Assembly (NCBI GenBank): GCA_902805985.1
Contig: CADCUW010000650.1
Location: forward strand, 1-9,518
Length of the DNA stretch: 9,518 bases
Reading direction: 5' to 3'
Source of the DNA: an uncultured Rubrobacteraceae bacterium
Lineage (GTDB): Bacteria; Actinomycetota; Rubrobacteria; Rubrobacterales; Rubrobacteraceae
Below are positions 1 through 6,312 of this stretch, one piece after another. Each line of letters starts with the position of its first letter. Position 1 is the stretch's first letter. The position numbers were made by a program, and so were the translations under genes. A model generated the notes under the pieces. That model saw nothing but the letters and a program-made list of their open reading frames with translations, ran no database searches and was not told the origin of the DNA.

Positions 1-483
1 GATCTCGCCAAACGCCTGGATAAAGCGCCGGTGGGAGTCCCGGGCGAAGCGCTCGTCACCCGTGCTCTCCGCGAGGCCGAGGACGGTATCGTCGTTGAGG
101 CCGAGGTTCAGAACAGTGTCCATCATGCCCGGCATGGAGACCGCAGCACCACTCCTCACGGAGACCAGCAGCGGGTTCTTCGGGTCCCCGAAACCCCGTC
201 CCGCGGCCTCCTCCACGCGCTTGAGATTCTCCTTCACCTCGTCCATCAGGCCGTCCGGCATCTGCCCCGTCTCTATGTAGGAGACGCAGGCTTCGGTCGT
301 GATGACGAAGCCCTCCGGCACAGGAAGTCCGAGGCCCCGCATGCGCATGAGGCCCGAGCCCTTCCCCCCGCACAGGGCCAGGACGTCAGATGGATCCAGG
401 TCGTCCGAGAACCCGTAGACGAACCTCCCGGCGCTCGCCCCGTTGGTCCCTTCACCCGTTCGGTGGTCTTCTGGCGCCTTCAT
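1..483 (-). CDS. ppdK: Pyruvate phosphate dikinase, N-terminal 161 residues (3' end cut by the window edge)
   Basis: This enzyme interconverts pyruvate + ATP + Pi with PEP + AMP + PPi in the cytoplasm. The visible part lies in the N-terminal ATP-binding (ATP-grasp) domain. It shows the family block GGKGSGL at residues 39-45, followed by LGLPVPEGFVITTEAC (51-66), and then SVRSGAAVSMPGMMDTVLNL (108-127), close to the canonical PPDK stretch containing the nucleotide-binding Arg (here R110). PPDKs are about 870-900 residues, so roughly 80 % lies beyond the left edge. The ATG at 481-483 is chosen because AGGAGGAG (487-494) sits just upstream; it gives about 20 residues more than compact PPDKs have before the FVYGF segment. 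The gene follows ptsI by 71 nt on the same strand. I infer that it regenerates PEP from the pyruvate released by Enzyme I. PEP synthase is less likely, because the motifs match PPDK more closely. Confidence 0.93.
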   Translation of the reverse strand, partial: MKAPEDHRTGEGTNGASAGRFVYGFSDDLDPSDVLALCGGKGSGLMRMRGLGLPVPEGFVITTEACVSYIETGQMPDGLMDEVKENLKRVEEAAGRGFGDPKNPLLVSVRSGAAVSMPGMMDTVLNLGLNDDTVLGLAESTGDERFARDSHRRFIQAFGEI

Positions 484-509
484 CTTCTCCTCCTAAAATC
501 CGCTTACCC

Positions 510-546
510 CGCGCCCGCCGCAGATCCCACCACCGCCACGGGCGCG
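510..546 (-). other. Stem-loop in the ptsI-ppdK gap
   Basis: A perfect 8-bp inverted repeat, CGCGCCCG (510-517) and CGGGCGCG (539-546), encloses a 21-nt loop in the 71-nt gap between the ptsI stop and the ppdK start. Read on the minus strand there is no immediate U-run: the next short T-rich stretch, ATTTTA, comes about 12 nt later and touches the ppdK ribosome binding site. It could attenuate transcription, mark an RNA-processing site, or have no role in so GC-rich a genome. The inverted repeat is directly visible; any function is inferred. Confidence 0.35.
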
Positions 547-554
547 CAAAAACC

Positions 555-2195
555 CTACAACTCGGAGACGATCTTCTTCGCCTTCGGGATCGAAGGGGCG
601 CTCATGCTCAACTCGGCGACGCCGAGGTCGAGGAGCTTCTGGATCATGTCCGGCTCCCCGGCCGCCTCGCCGCAGACGCCGACCCAGATCCCCGCCTCTC
701 TGGCCGCCTCGCAGGTCTTCCCGATAAGGTCCAGGACCGCCGGGTGGTCCGCGGTTTGCAGGCGCGTCAGGCGCTCGTTGCCCCGGTCGGCGGCCAGCGT
801 GTACTGCACCAGGTCGTTGGTGCCCACGGAGAAGAAGGAGACCTCTGGGGCGATGTCCGAGGCCCGGATCGCCGCCGCGGGCGTCTCGATCATCACCCCG
901 ACCTCCACCTCGCCGTAGTCCGTCCCCTCGCTCTCCAGTTCCTTGCGGCACTCTTCGAGGATCTCCTTGGCGGCGCGAAGCTCCACGTTGTCCACGACCA
1001 TCGGGAACATTATCCGCAGCTTGCCGTGGGGGGCTGCGCGCAGGATCGCCCTAAGCTGCGGCTTGAACAGCTCGGGGACGTCCAGGCACATCCTGATGCC
1101 GCGCCAGCCGAGGAAGGGGTTCTCCTCCTCGGGCTGGTCCACGCCGGGCAGGTCCTTGTCCCCGCCCACGTCTATCGTGCGGATGATGACGGGCCGCTCC
1201 CCGAACTCCTCGGCCACGCTGCGGTAGGCCTCGTACTGCTCGTCTTCGGAGGGCAAATCGGGCCGCTTCATGAACAAGAACTCCGTGCGGAAGAGGCCGA
1301 CGCCCTCGGCGCCCCAGGAGATCGCACCCTCAGCCTCCTCGGCCGAGCCGATGTTGGCCGCGACCTCGATGCGCCTGCCATCCCTGGTGCGGGCCTCGGT
1401 GTGCTTGTACTCCTCCAGGGCAGCCGCCTCCACGTCGGCATCCCGCTGCTTCTGCTCGAAGTCCGAGAGCACCTCGTCGCCAGGATCGACGACCGCGTAG
1501 CCCTCCGTGCCGTCGATGGCGGCCATCTCGGCCCCGAGCGCGTCCTCCAGGGCCTCCCCGACCCCGACGACGGCCGGGATGCCGAACGAGCGGGCCATGA
1601 TGGAGACGTGGGAGGTGCGCGAGCCGCCGGAGACGACGAAGCCCAGGGCCATACCCGGCGGGATGCGGGCCGTGTCCGAGGGGGCGAGGCTGTGGGCCAG
1701 GATCACGGACGGCTCCGCGAGGGTTTCGAGGCCCGACGGCCCGCTGCCCATGAGCTCGGAGGCGATCTGGGAGGCCACGTCGCGCACGTCGTCGGCGCGG
1801 GCGGCCATGTACTCGTCCTCCATCGCGGCGAACATCCCGGCGAACTCCTCGCCGACGGAGATGGCCGCTGCCTCGGGGCTCTCAAGACCCCGCACGCGCT
1901 CCTCGACCTCGGACTGGAACTCGGGGTCTTCGGCCATCTCGGCGTGGGCCTCGAAGATGCCGGCCTCGCCCTCGTTGCCCCCCTCCCGCATCTTCTCCGC
2001 GGTAGCGGCGAGCTTCGCCGTGACGGCCTCGATGGCGTCCTTGAAACGCCCGAGCTCCCCCTCGACCTCCCCCTCTGAGATGTTCTCGCGCTCGGGCTTG
2101 AGCTCCCTCACGACGTGCACGAAGACAGGCCCGACGGCGACCCCTTCAGAGGCCGCGACACCGGACAGGCGCGTGCCCGACACCGTCTCTGACAT
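555..2195 (-). CDS. ptsI: PTS Enzyme I (phosphoenolpyruvate-protein phosphotransferase)
   Basis: Enzyme I takes phosphate from PEP onto a histidine and passes it to HPr, the first step of all PTS sugar uptake; it is cytoplasmic. At 546 residues it is slightly shorter than E. coli EI (575). The order is an N-terminal HPr-binding and swivel region with active-site H196 in GGSRTSHVSIMAR (190-202), then the PEP-binding barrel. Barrel motifs are GLFRTEFLFM (300-309, R303), RTIDVGGDK (339-347), FLGWRGIR (361-368), E437 in VMIETPAA, FFSVGTNDLVQYT (454-466) and the catalytic Cys in GVCGEAA (C508). All expected catalytic residues are present. The ATG at 2193-2195 lies 3 nt after the ptsH stop and is served by AGGAGGAG (2202-2209), which lies inside the last ptsH codons, so the two genes are probably translationally coupled. 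Identification is secure. Confidence 0.98.
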   Translation of the reverse strand: MSETVSGTRLSGVAASEGVAVGPVFVHVVRELKPERENISEGEVEGELGRFKDAIEAVTAKLAATAEKMREGGNEGEAGIFEAHAEMAEDPEFQSEVEERVRGLESPEAAAISVGEEFAGMFAAMEDEYMAARADDVRDVASQIASELMGSGPSGLETLAEPSVILAHSLAPSDTARIPPGMALGFVVSGGSRTSHVSIMARSFGIPAVVGVGEALEDALGAEMAAIDGTEGYAVVDPGDEVLSDFEQKQRDADVEAAALEEYKHTEARTRDGRRIEVAANIGSAEEAEGAISWGAEGVGLFRTEFLFMKRPDLPSEDEQYEAYRSVAEEFGERPVIIRTIDVGGDKDLPGVDQPEEENPFLGWRGIRMCLDVPELFKPQLRAILRAAPHGKLRIMFPMVVDNVELRAAKEILEECRKELESEGTDYGEVEVGVMIETPAAAIRASDIAPEVSFFSVGTNDLVQYTLAADRGNERLTRLQTADHPAVLDLIGKTCEAAREAGIWVGVCGEAAGEPDMIQKLLDLGVAELSMSAPSIPKAKKIVSEL

Positions 2196-2198
2196 CGT

Positions 2199-2459
2199 CT
2201 ACTCCTCCTCTTCGGAGAGGATGGCGACCAGGGCGTCGACCGCGGCCTCCTCGTCCTCCCCCTCGGCCCGGATCATGACCTTGTCCCCGTGCTTGGCCCC
2301 GAGCGTCATCAGCCGCAGGGCGCTCTTGGCGCTGACCTCCTGGCCGTCCTTCACGACGACGATATCCGAGGAGAAGCCCTTGGCCTCCTTGATGAACCGC
2401 GCCGCGGGCCTGGCGTGCAGCCCGGCCTCCGGTACGACGGTCGCTTCTTTCTCCACCAT
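2199..2459 (-). CDS. ptsH: PTS phosphocarrier protein HPr
   Basis: HPr is the small cytoplasmic carrier that moves phosphate from EI to the sugar-specific EIIA proteins and, in many bacteria, to PRD regulators. With the ATG at 2457-2459 the protein is 86 residues, the usual HPr size, and the active-site histidine falls exactly at H15 in EAGLHARPAARF. The regulatory serine is at S46 in SAKSALRLMTLGA, the site that HPr kinase modifies in Firmicutes; no HPr kinase gene is visible here. The frame stays open 30 residues upstream to 2549, but that extension is not HPr-like, would move H15 to position 45, and lacks the GGAG/AGGAA ribosome-binding sequence found just before 2459. The C-terminus is LSEEEE, and its Glu codons form the ribosome binding site of ptsI. 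Confidence 0.97.
   Translation of the reverse strand: MVEKEATVVPEAGLHARPAARFIKEAKGFSSDIVVVKDGQEVSAKSALRLMTLGAKHGDKVMIRAEGEDEEAAVDALVAILSEEEE
2202..2209 (-). promoter_or_regulatory. Ribosome binding site of ptsI inside the ptsH coding end
   Basis: AGGAGGAG on the minus strand, made by the Glu codons that end HPr, lies 6 nt before the ptsI ATG. It is a near-perfect Shine-Dalgarno sequence and ties ptsI initiation to ribosomes finishing ptsH. Confidence 0.8.
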
Positions 2460-2547
2460 CTTCCTGCTCCTCTCCCTAACTTTTCTCTTCCGATCGAACG
2501 AGGGTGCGAGGTTGGCGCCTCTCGCGCTTCTTCCCCACCCGACGCCC

Positions 2548-2576
2548 ATTATGCTGCGTCCCCCATCCCGACGTAA
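2548..2576 (-). promoter_or_regulatory. Candidate promoter before ptsH
   Basis: The 140-nt gap between mtlD and ptsH holds, on the minus strand, CATAAT (2548-2553; five of six matches to TATAAT, notable in such GC-rich DNA). TTACGT (2571-2576) lies 17 nt upstream, but it matches the -35 consensus at only two positions. A secondary start here would let ptsHI-ppdK be made when the mannitol genes are off. The -10 element is reasonable; the -35 is weak, so it may need an activator or may not be real. Confidence 0.3.
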
Positions 2577-2599
2577 CCACCGGCCGGGCGGCCAATCCT

Positions 2600-3244
2600 C
2601 TACGCCCCGGCGGAACCCGGGCTTTCCAGGACGAGGTCAACGAGCAGGTGGTCCTCCTCTACCCCGGCGTAGCGGGCCAGGGCCGCGCGCTCGCCCTCCG
2701 CGCTTATAGTCTCCTGCAACTCGACCGCCTCGGCGTCTTGCTGGTGGTCGAAGGCGAGTAATGCCTTGATGACCACGGCCAGGCGCGTTGGCCTGCGGCC
2801 CATCTCCAGCAGGCGCAGGGCAGGACCCACGAACCGCTCGTCGTGGCCGAGCTTGCGGATGGGGGCGCGCGCCACCCTCGTTACCTCGTCTGAGATCCAG
2901 GGGTTCTCGAAGCGGGCGAGGACCTTCTGCCGGTACTCCTGGAGCTCATCCGGGTCGAAGCCGTGCTCGTAGGCAAGCAAGAGGCTCGTCTCCTCGAGCG
3001 CTTTCGAGGCCGCCTCGCGGACGTGGGGGTCTTCGAGGGCGGCGTCGATCGTCGCCAGGCCGCGGGCGTAGCCGAGGTAGGCTATGGCTGCGTGGCCCGT
3101 GTTCACCGTGAGCAGCTTCCTCTCGATGTAGGGCATCGGGTCATCGACGTAGGTGACCCCCGAGATCTCCGGCCGGGCTCCCTTTATCCCGGAGGCGTCG
3201 ACGACCCACTCGTAGAAGGGCTCGACCATCACGTCCACGCTCAC
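2600..3244 (-). CDS. mtlD: Mannitol-1-phosphate 5-dehydrogenase, C-terminal (catalytic) part, as a separate frame
   Basis: These 214 residues are the C-terminal domain of MtlD, which oxidises mannitol-1-phosphate to fructose-6-phosphate with NAD+. It opens with MVEPFYEWVVD (6-16), matching the segment just after the hinge in intact MtlD proteins. It carries the catalytic K-x4-N-x2-H signature of long-chain polyol dehydrogenases in ERKLLTVNTGHA (K43, N48, H51), followed by ARFENPWISDEVTRVARAPI (110-129). The start is the GTG at 3242-3244, which overlaps the stop of the N-terminal frame in a GTGA junction; GGAG (3253-3256) lies 8 nt upstream. It has no NAD-binding domain of its own. Together with the preceding frame it totals 381 residues, the normal MtlD length. 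It is either a genuinely split, coupled gene or the product of a single-base indel, either a mutation or a sequencing error. Confidence 0.9.
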   Translation of the reverse strand: MSVDVMVEPFYEWVVDASGIKGARPEISGVTYVDDPMPYIERKLLTVNTGHAAIAYLGYARGLATIDAALEDPHVREAASKALEETSLLLAYEHGFDPDELQEYRQKVLARFENPWISDEVTRVARAPIRKLGHDERFVGPALRLLEMGRRPTRLAVVIKALLAFDHQQDAEAVELQETISAEGERAALARYAGVEEDHLLVDLVLESPGSAGA

Positions 3245-3744
3245 GCCTGGTACTCCGGCACGATGCGGTCCACCGCCGCGTTCGGGAAACCGGCGATCTC
3301 ATCGACCGCCGCAGCACTCTCCTGTGGCACGTGCTCCATAACGTATCCTCCAAGCGCCTGGCTCGCCCCCACCATGTTCTCGCAGGCGATCACGTTGACG
3401 GGCGCCCCCCCGAGCCGTACCCGCTCCATAAGCCCCTGCGCTATGGCGGGGGCTATGACGGGCAGGATGGACGGGCCAACGGCCGTGGTGATGAGGTCCG
3501 CCTCCGCCAGGCGCTCCGTCACCTCTTCGGCGTCGTGGACGGAGTGGAGCGCGGTCACCCGGTCGATCGGGATGTGCTCCTCGTTCTCGTCGGCCAGGAT
3601 GACCTCGTAGCGCCCCTCTCTCTTCAGGGCGTCGACCACGTCGTCGCGGACGTCGACGAAGACGATGTCGTAGCCCGACTCGTGCAGGAGCTGGCCGATA
3701 AAGCCGCGACCGATGTTGCCGGCCCCGAAGTGGACGGCTAGCAC
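3241..3744 (-). CDS. mtlD: Mannitol-1-phosphate 5-dehydrogenase, N-terminal (NAD-binding) part
   Basis: This 167-residue frame is the Rossmann domain of MtlD. The dinucleotide-binding loop is GAGNIGRGFIG (7-17). LITTAVGPSILPVIAPAIAQ (84-103) and NVIACENMVGA (117-127) follow, both typical of MtlD. It ends at AVDRIVPEYQA, where intact homologues continue through a short variable hinge into the VEPFxEW segment, which here lies in the -1 frame. The GTG start (3742-3744) directly follows the mtlF TGA with no spacer. Its ribosome binding site GAGGAG (3751-3756) lies inside the last mtlF codons. I see no classic X-XXY-YYZ slippery heptamer near the stop, which argues against programmed frameshifting. 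Alone it could bind NAD but lacks the K/N/H catalytic residues. Confidence 0.92.
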   Translation of the reverse strand: MLAVHFGAGNIGRGFIGQLLHESGYDIVFVDVRDDVVDALKREGRYEVILADENEEHIPIDRVTALHSVHDAEEVTERLAEADLITTAVGPSILPVIAPAIAQGLMERVRLGGAPVNVIACENMVGASQALGGYVMEHVPQESAAAVDEIAGFPNAAVDRIVPEYQA

Positions 3745-4182
3745 TCAGGTCTCCTCTTCGAAGATGGCCAGCAGTTCCTCCTTGGTCTGGGCGTTGACGA
3801 TCCGCTCGACGTTCTCCTCCTCGGAGACGACGATCGAGATCTTGGAGAGGATGTCGAGGTGGTCGTCGCCCTTGCCGGCGATCCCGATGACGAGCTTCGC
3901 CACGTCCCCGTCCCCGTACTCCACCCCGTCTGGCACGGTGATGATGGAGAGCCCGGACTTCGTCACCCACTGCTTGGAGTCGTTGGTGCCGTGCGGTATG
4001 GCGACCGCGTTGCCCATGTACGTCGAGACGGACTTCTCGCGCTCGAACATCGAGTCCACGTAGCGCTCCTCGACGTGCCCGTTCTCGACGAGCAGCTCGC
4101 CGGCCCGCCGGATGGCCTCGTCCCGGCTGCCCAGGCTCGCGCCAAGCTCGACGGTGTCCGGGGTCAGTATCTCCTCTGTCAT
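3745..4182 (-). CDS. mtlF: Mannitol-specific PTS EIIA component
   Basis: MtlF carries phosphate from HPr to the EIIB domain of MtlA; it is a cytoplasmic protein of the mannitol/fructose (type-2) EIIA family. It is 145 residues, typical of free-standing mannitol EIIA. The phosphorylated histidine is H64 in MGNAVAIPHGTNDSK (56-70), followed by GLSIITVPDGVEYGDG (77-92) and KLVIGIAGKGDDHLDIL (96-112), all classic for the family. The ATG at 4180-4182 is chosen because AGGAAGG lies about 5 nt upstream. The open frame runs 15 residues further, to 4227, but that stretch overlaps the mtlR end and lacks family similarity. The gene begins 13 nt after the mtlR stop and abuts mtlD. Its tail EEET encodes the mtlD ribosome binding site. 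Confidence 0.96.
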   Translation of the reverse strand: MTEEILTPDTVELGASLGSRDEAIRRAGELLVENGHVEERYVDSMFEREKSVSTYMGNAVAIPHGTNDSKQWVTKSGLSIITVPDGVEYGDGDVAKLVIGIAGKGDDHLDILSKISIVVSEEENVERIVNAQTKEELLAIFEEET

Positions 4183-4195
4183 GCTCGCCTTCCTT

Positions 4196-6283
4196 TCACA
4201 AGAGTTTGTCACGCAGGTAACGGGCAAAGATGTTCTGGAGCACGGCGACGACCTGGGCCTCCGAGCCGTTCTCGAAGGTCTCGCGCTCGGCCGGTTGCTC
4301 GACCATGGCGACGGAGATCTCGCTGATGGCCTCGAGCGCCACCGTGGAGATGTCGAGCGGCGCGACCATCAGCAGGGTCCGGCGCACCCGCATCGACGCC
4401 CCGTCCATCCCCTCGAGATCCAGGGGCTCGTCGAAGTCGTGCAGGGAGAAGGCGGGCCTGACCACGGTGTCGTCGCGGGCGTGGAACAGGGCGAGGGCGG
4501 TCTCTGGGATCCCGATCCCGCCAAGCTCCATGCGCGCGAGCAGGCTGGCTTCGAGGCTTCCCGGGTCTGAGACCAGGCCGCGGACGGCGAGCGAGGCGCA
4601 CATCAGGCGCACCGCCTCGGGGATCGAGCCCCGCGCCTCGTGCCGCTCTACGGTGACGTCGTCCACGAGCTCCGCGATAAGTTGCGTCGCCTCGGCCATC
4701 TGGCGCAGCTTCGCCTGCCCCCCGCCGAAGACCTCCAGGGATTCGGAGACAGCCCGGTTGGCCAAGCGTCCGCCGAGCATCTTCTCCCTCAGGTGGTCCC
4801 TGATCCTGCCGACCTCCTCCTCGGAGAGCAGGGGCCTGACCTGCACGTAGGACTCGTCGGAGATCTGGAGGGGGACCGTCGAGACGACCAGGTCGAACGT
4901 GTTCGCGTCGAGCCTGTTCAGGTCGAACAGCGAGGCGTTGTGGAGGCGCCGGATCTGGGGGAACGCCTTCTCCAGCCTGGAGGCGAGGATCTTGGAGGAG
5001 CCGATGCCGCTGGGGCAGATGATCAGGACGCTGTTCGGGAAGTTCCCCTGCCCGCGGTCGAGCGCCGCCCCGAAGTGCATGGCGACGAAACCCGCCTCCT
5101 CCGCGGGGATCTCGTCCTCGACGAAGATCTTCTTCATCCCCCGGTCTACGAGGTCGAAGAGGGCCGGGTAATCCTCCTTCATCTCGGCGAGCAGGGGGTT
5201 CGAGATCCTCATGTTCTCCCGCAGGCGGTGGATGGCCCTCTCTACGTGGGCCAGGAGCCCCGTGTACAGGGAGCTGTCGCCGGCCAGCGCCACCCCGGTC
5301 TGCTCGGAGACGTAGTGGATGAGGGCCTTTACCCGCGAGGCGATCTCGAGGTCCGAACCCTCGAAGTAGCGGTCCAGCTCCTCGTCCTGGCGCAGCTTGG
5401 TGCCGCGCAGGTGCCGGGTCAGGTAGACGACCTCCTCCTCCGGCACGTCCAGCCGGAAGTCCTGTTCTATGGCCCCGGCCAGGTCTCTGGCGTTATCGTA
5501 CTCGGCCGTCTCGCGGAGCCTCTGGAGGACCTCGTCGTCCATCTCGATCTCCCCGCCCCGCAAGAGGCGTTCGATCATCAACGCCACGTGGACGCTCAGG
5601 TTCACGAAGGCCTCATCGGCGATGGCGTAGGGGAGGCGCTCTACCGCCTCCCTGGTAAGGTTCTTCGCCGTCTGGAGCCGCTCCTCGTCGATCATCCCCA
5701 TCAGGCCGGCTGAGACGAGGTCCGCGGGACGGCCGCCGGAGCTTCCGGGACCGGAGAGGAACGCCGCCTCGTCGAGGTCTTGCAGGATGAGCTGGCTCAT
5801 CGCCTGGCGGCGGTCTTCCTCGGCGCCGAGCACCCGGACGCCGGAGCCGCGCTTGCGCAGGAGCGAGAGCCCGAAGGCCGCCAGCCACTCCTCCGCCTCG
5901 TCGAGGTCGCGGCTCACCGTCCCGATCGAGGACTTCGACCGGCTCGCCAGCGCCCGCAACTTAATCGGCTCGTCGGAGCCGAGCAGCATCCCGAGCAGGG
6001 AGGTCCGCCGCTCCTCCGGCGTGGGCGCCTCCGAACGCATCTTGCTCGAAGCCTCGAGTGCCCGTGCCCGCGCCGAGGGCGCCCCTTCGACGTTGATCCC
6101 CCTCCCTGCCTGCCTGAGGAGCGTCAGGTCGTAGGAGGCGAGGAACTCAGAGGCCGGTTGCAGGTCGCGGTGAACGGTCCGCGCGCTCACGCCGAGTTCG
6201 TCGGCGAGGTCGTCGGCGGTGAGACCCTCAGGATGACGCAACAGGACTTCGATCAGCCGTATCTCGCGGATCGTGAGCCCCAT
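4196..6283 (-). CDS. mtlR: MtlR, PRD-containing transcriptional activator of the mannitol operon
   Basis: MtlR is a DNA-binding activator whose activity is set by PTS phosphorylation. The 695 residues show the full family layout. An N-terminal winged helix-turn-helix (about 1-68) includes TADDLADELGVSARTVHRDL at 22-41. A second helix-turn-helix covers about 90-155. PRD1 (about 185-295) has H232 and H291, and PRD2 (about 305-410) has H345 and H403. A Gat-type EIIB-like domain has C423 in IICPSGIGSS, and a C-terminal EIIA-like domain has H601 in IPETALALFHARDD. These positions nearly match those I recall for B. subtilis MtlR (H342, H399, C419, H599), so all phospho-switches appear intact. Known family logic is activation by HPr-P at PRD2 and inhibition by EII phosphorylation. 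The gene lies 29 nt after mtlA and its ribosome binding site is weak (AGGG, 9 nt from the ATG), consistent with low expression. Confidence 0.96.
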   Translation of the reverse strand: MGLTIREIRLIEVLLRHPEGLTADDLADELGVSARTVHRDLQPASEFLASYDLTLLRQAGRGINVEGAPSARARALEASSKMRSEAPTPEERRTSLLGMLLGSDEPIKLRALASRSKSSIGTVSRDLDEAEEWLAAFGLSLLRKRGSGVRVLGAEEDRRQAMSQLILQDLDEAAFLSGPGSSGGRPADLVSAGLMGMIDEERLQTAKNLTREAVERLPYAIADEAFVNLSVHVALMIERLLRGGEIEMDDEVLQRLRETAEYDNARDLAGAIEQDFRLDVPEEEVVYLTRHLRGTKLRQDEELDRYFEGSDLEIASRVKALIHYVSEQTGVALAGDSSLYTGLLAHVERAIHRLRENMRISNPLLAEMKEDYPALFDLVDRGMKKIFVEDEIPAEEAGFVAMHFGAALDRGQGNFPNSVLIICPSGIGSSKILASRLEKAFPQIRRLHNASLFDLNRLDANTFDLVVSTVPLQISDESYVQVRPLLSEEEVGRIRDHLREKMLGGRLANRAVSESLEVFGGGQAKLRQMAEATQLIAELVDDVTVERHEARGSIPEAVRLMCASLAVRGLVSDPGSLEASLLARMELGGIGIPETALALFHARDDTVVRPAFSLHDFDEPLDLEGMDGASMRVRRTLLMVAPLDISTVALEAISEISVAMVEQPAERETFENGSEAQVVAVLQNIFARYLRDKLL

Positions 6284-6312
6284 TGCGCCATGCCCTGTTT
6301 CCGTTCGTCCCC

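Noticed and set aside
390..2078. 562-codon open frame on the plus strand
   Set aside because: It lies antisense to ptsI. The product is Arg/Gly/Leu/Asp-rich without recognisable domains, as expected for the mirror frame of a GC-rich gene.
2460..2549. 30-residue upstream extension of HPr
   Set aside because: It would move the active His from position 15 to 45, and there is a ribosome binding site for the internal ATG.
3228..3262. Programmed -1 frameshift joining the two mtlD halves
   Set aside because: No X-XXY-YYZ slippery sequence or obvious downstream pseudoknot is visible; stop-restart coupling or an indel is simpler.
3299..3970. 223-codon minus-strand frame across mtlF and mtlD
   Set aside because: It overlaps two well-supported genes in another frame and is Arg/Gly/Pro/His-rich with no family motif.
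4640..5713. 357-codon open frame on the plus strand
   Set aside because: Antisense to mtlR, low-complexity acidic/Leu-rich translation with no family motif; a GC-driven shadow.
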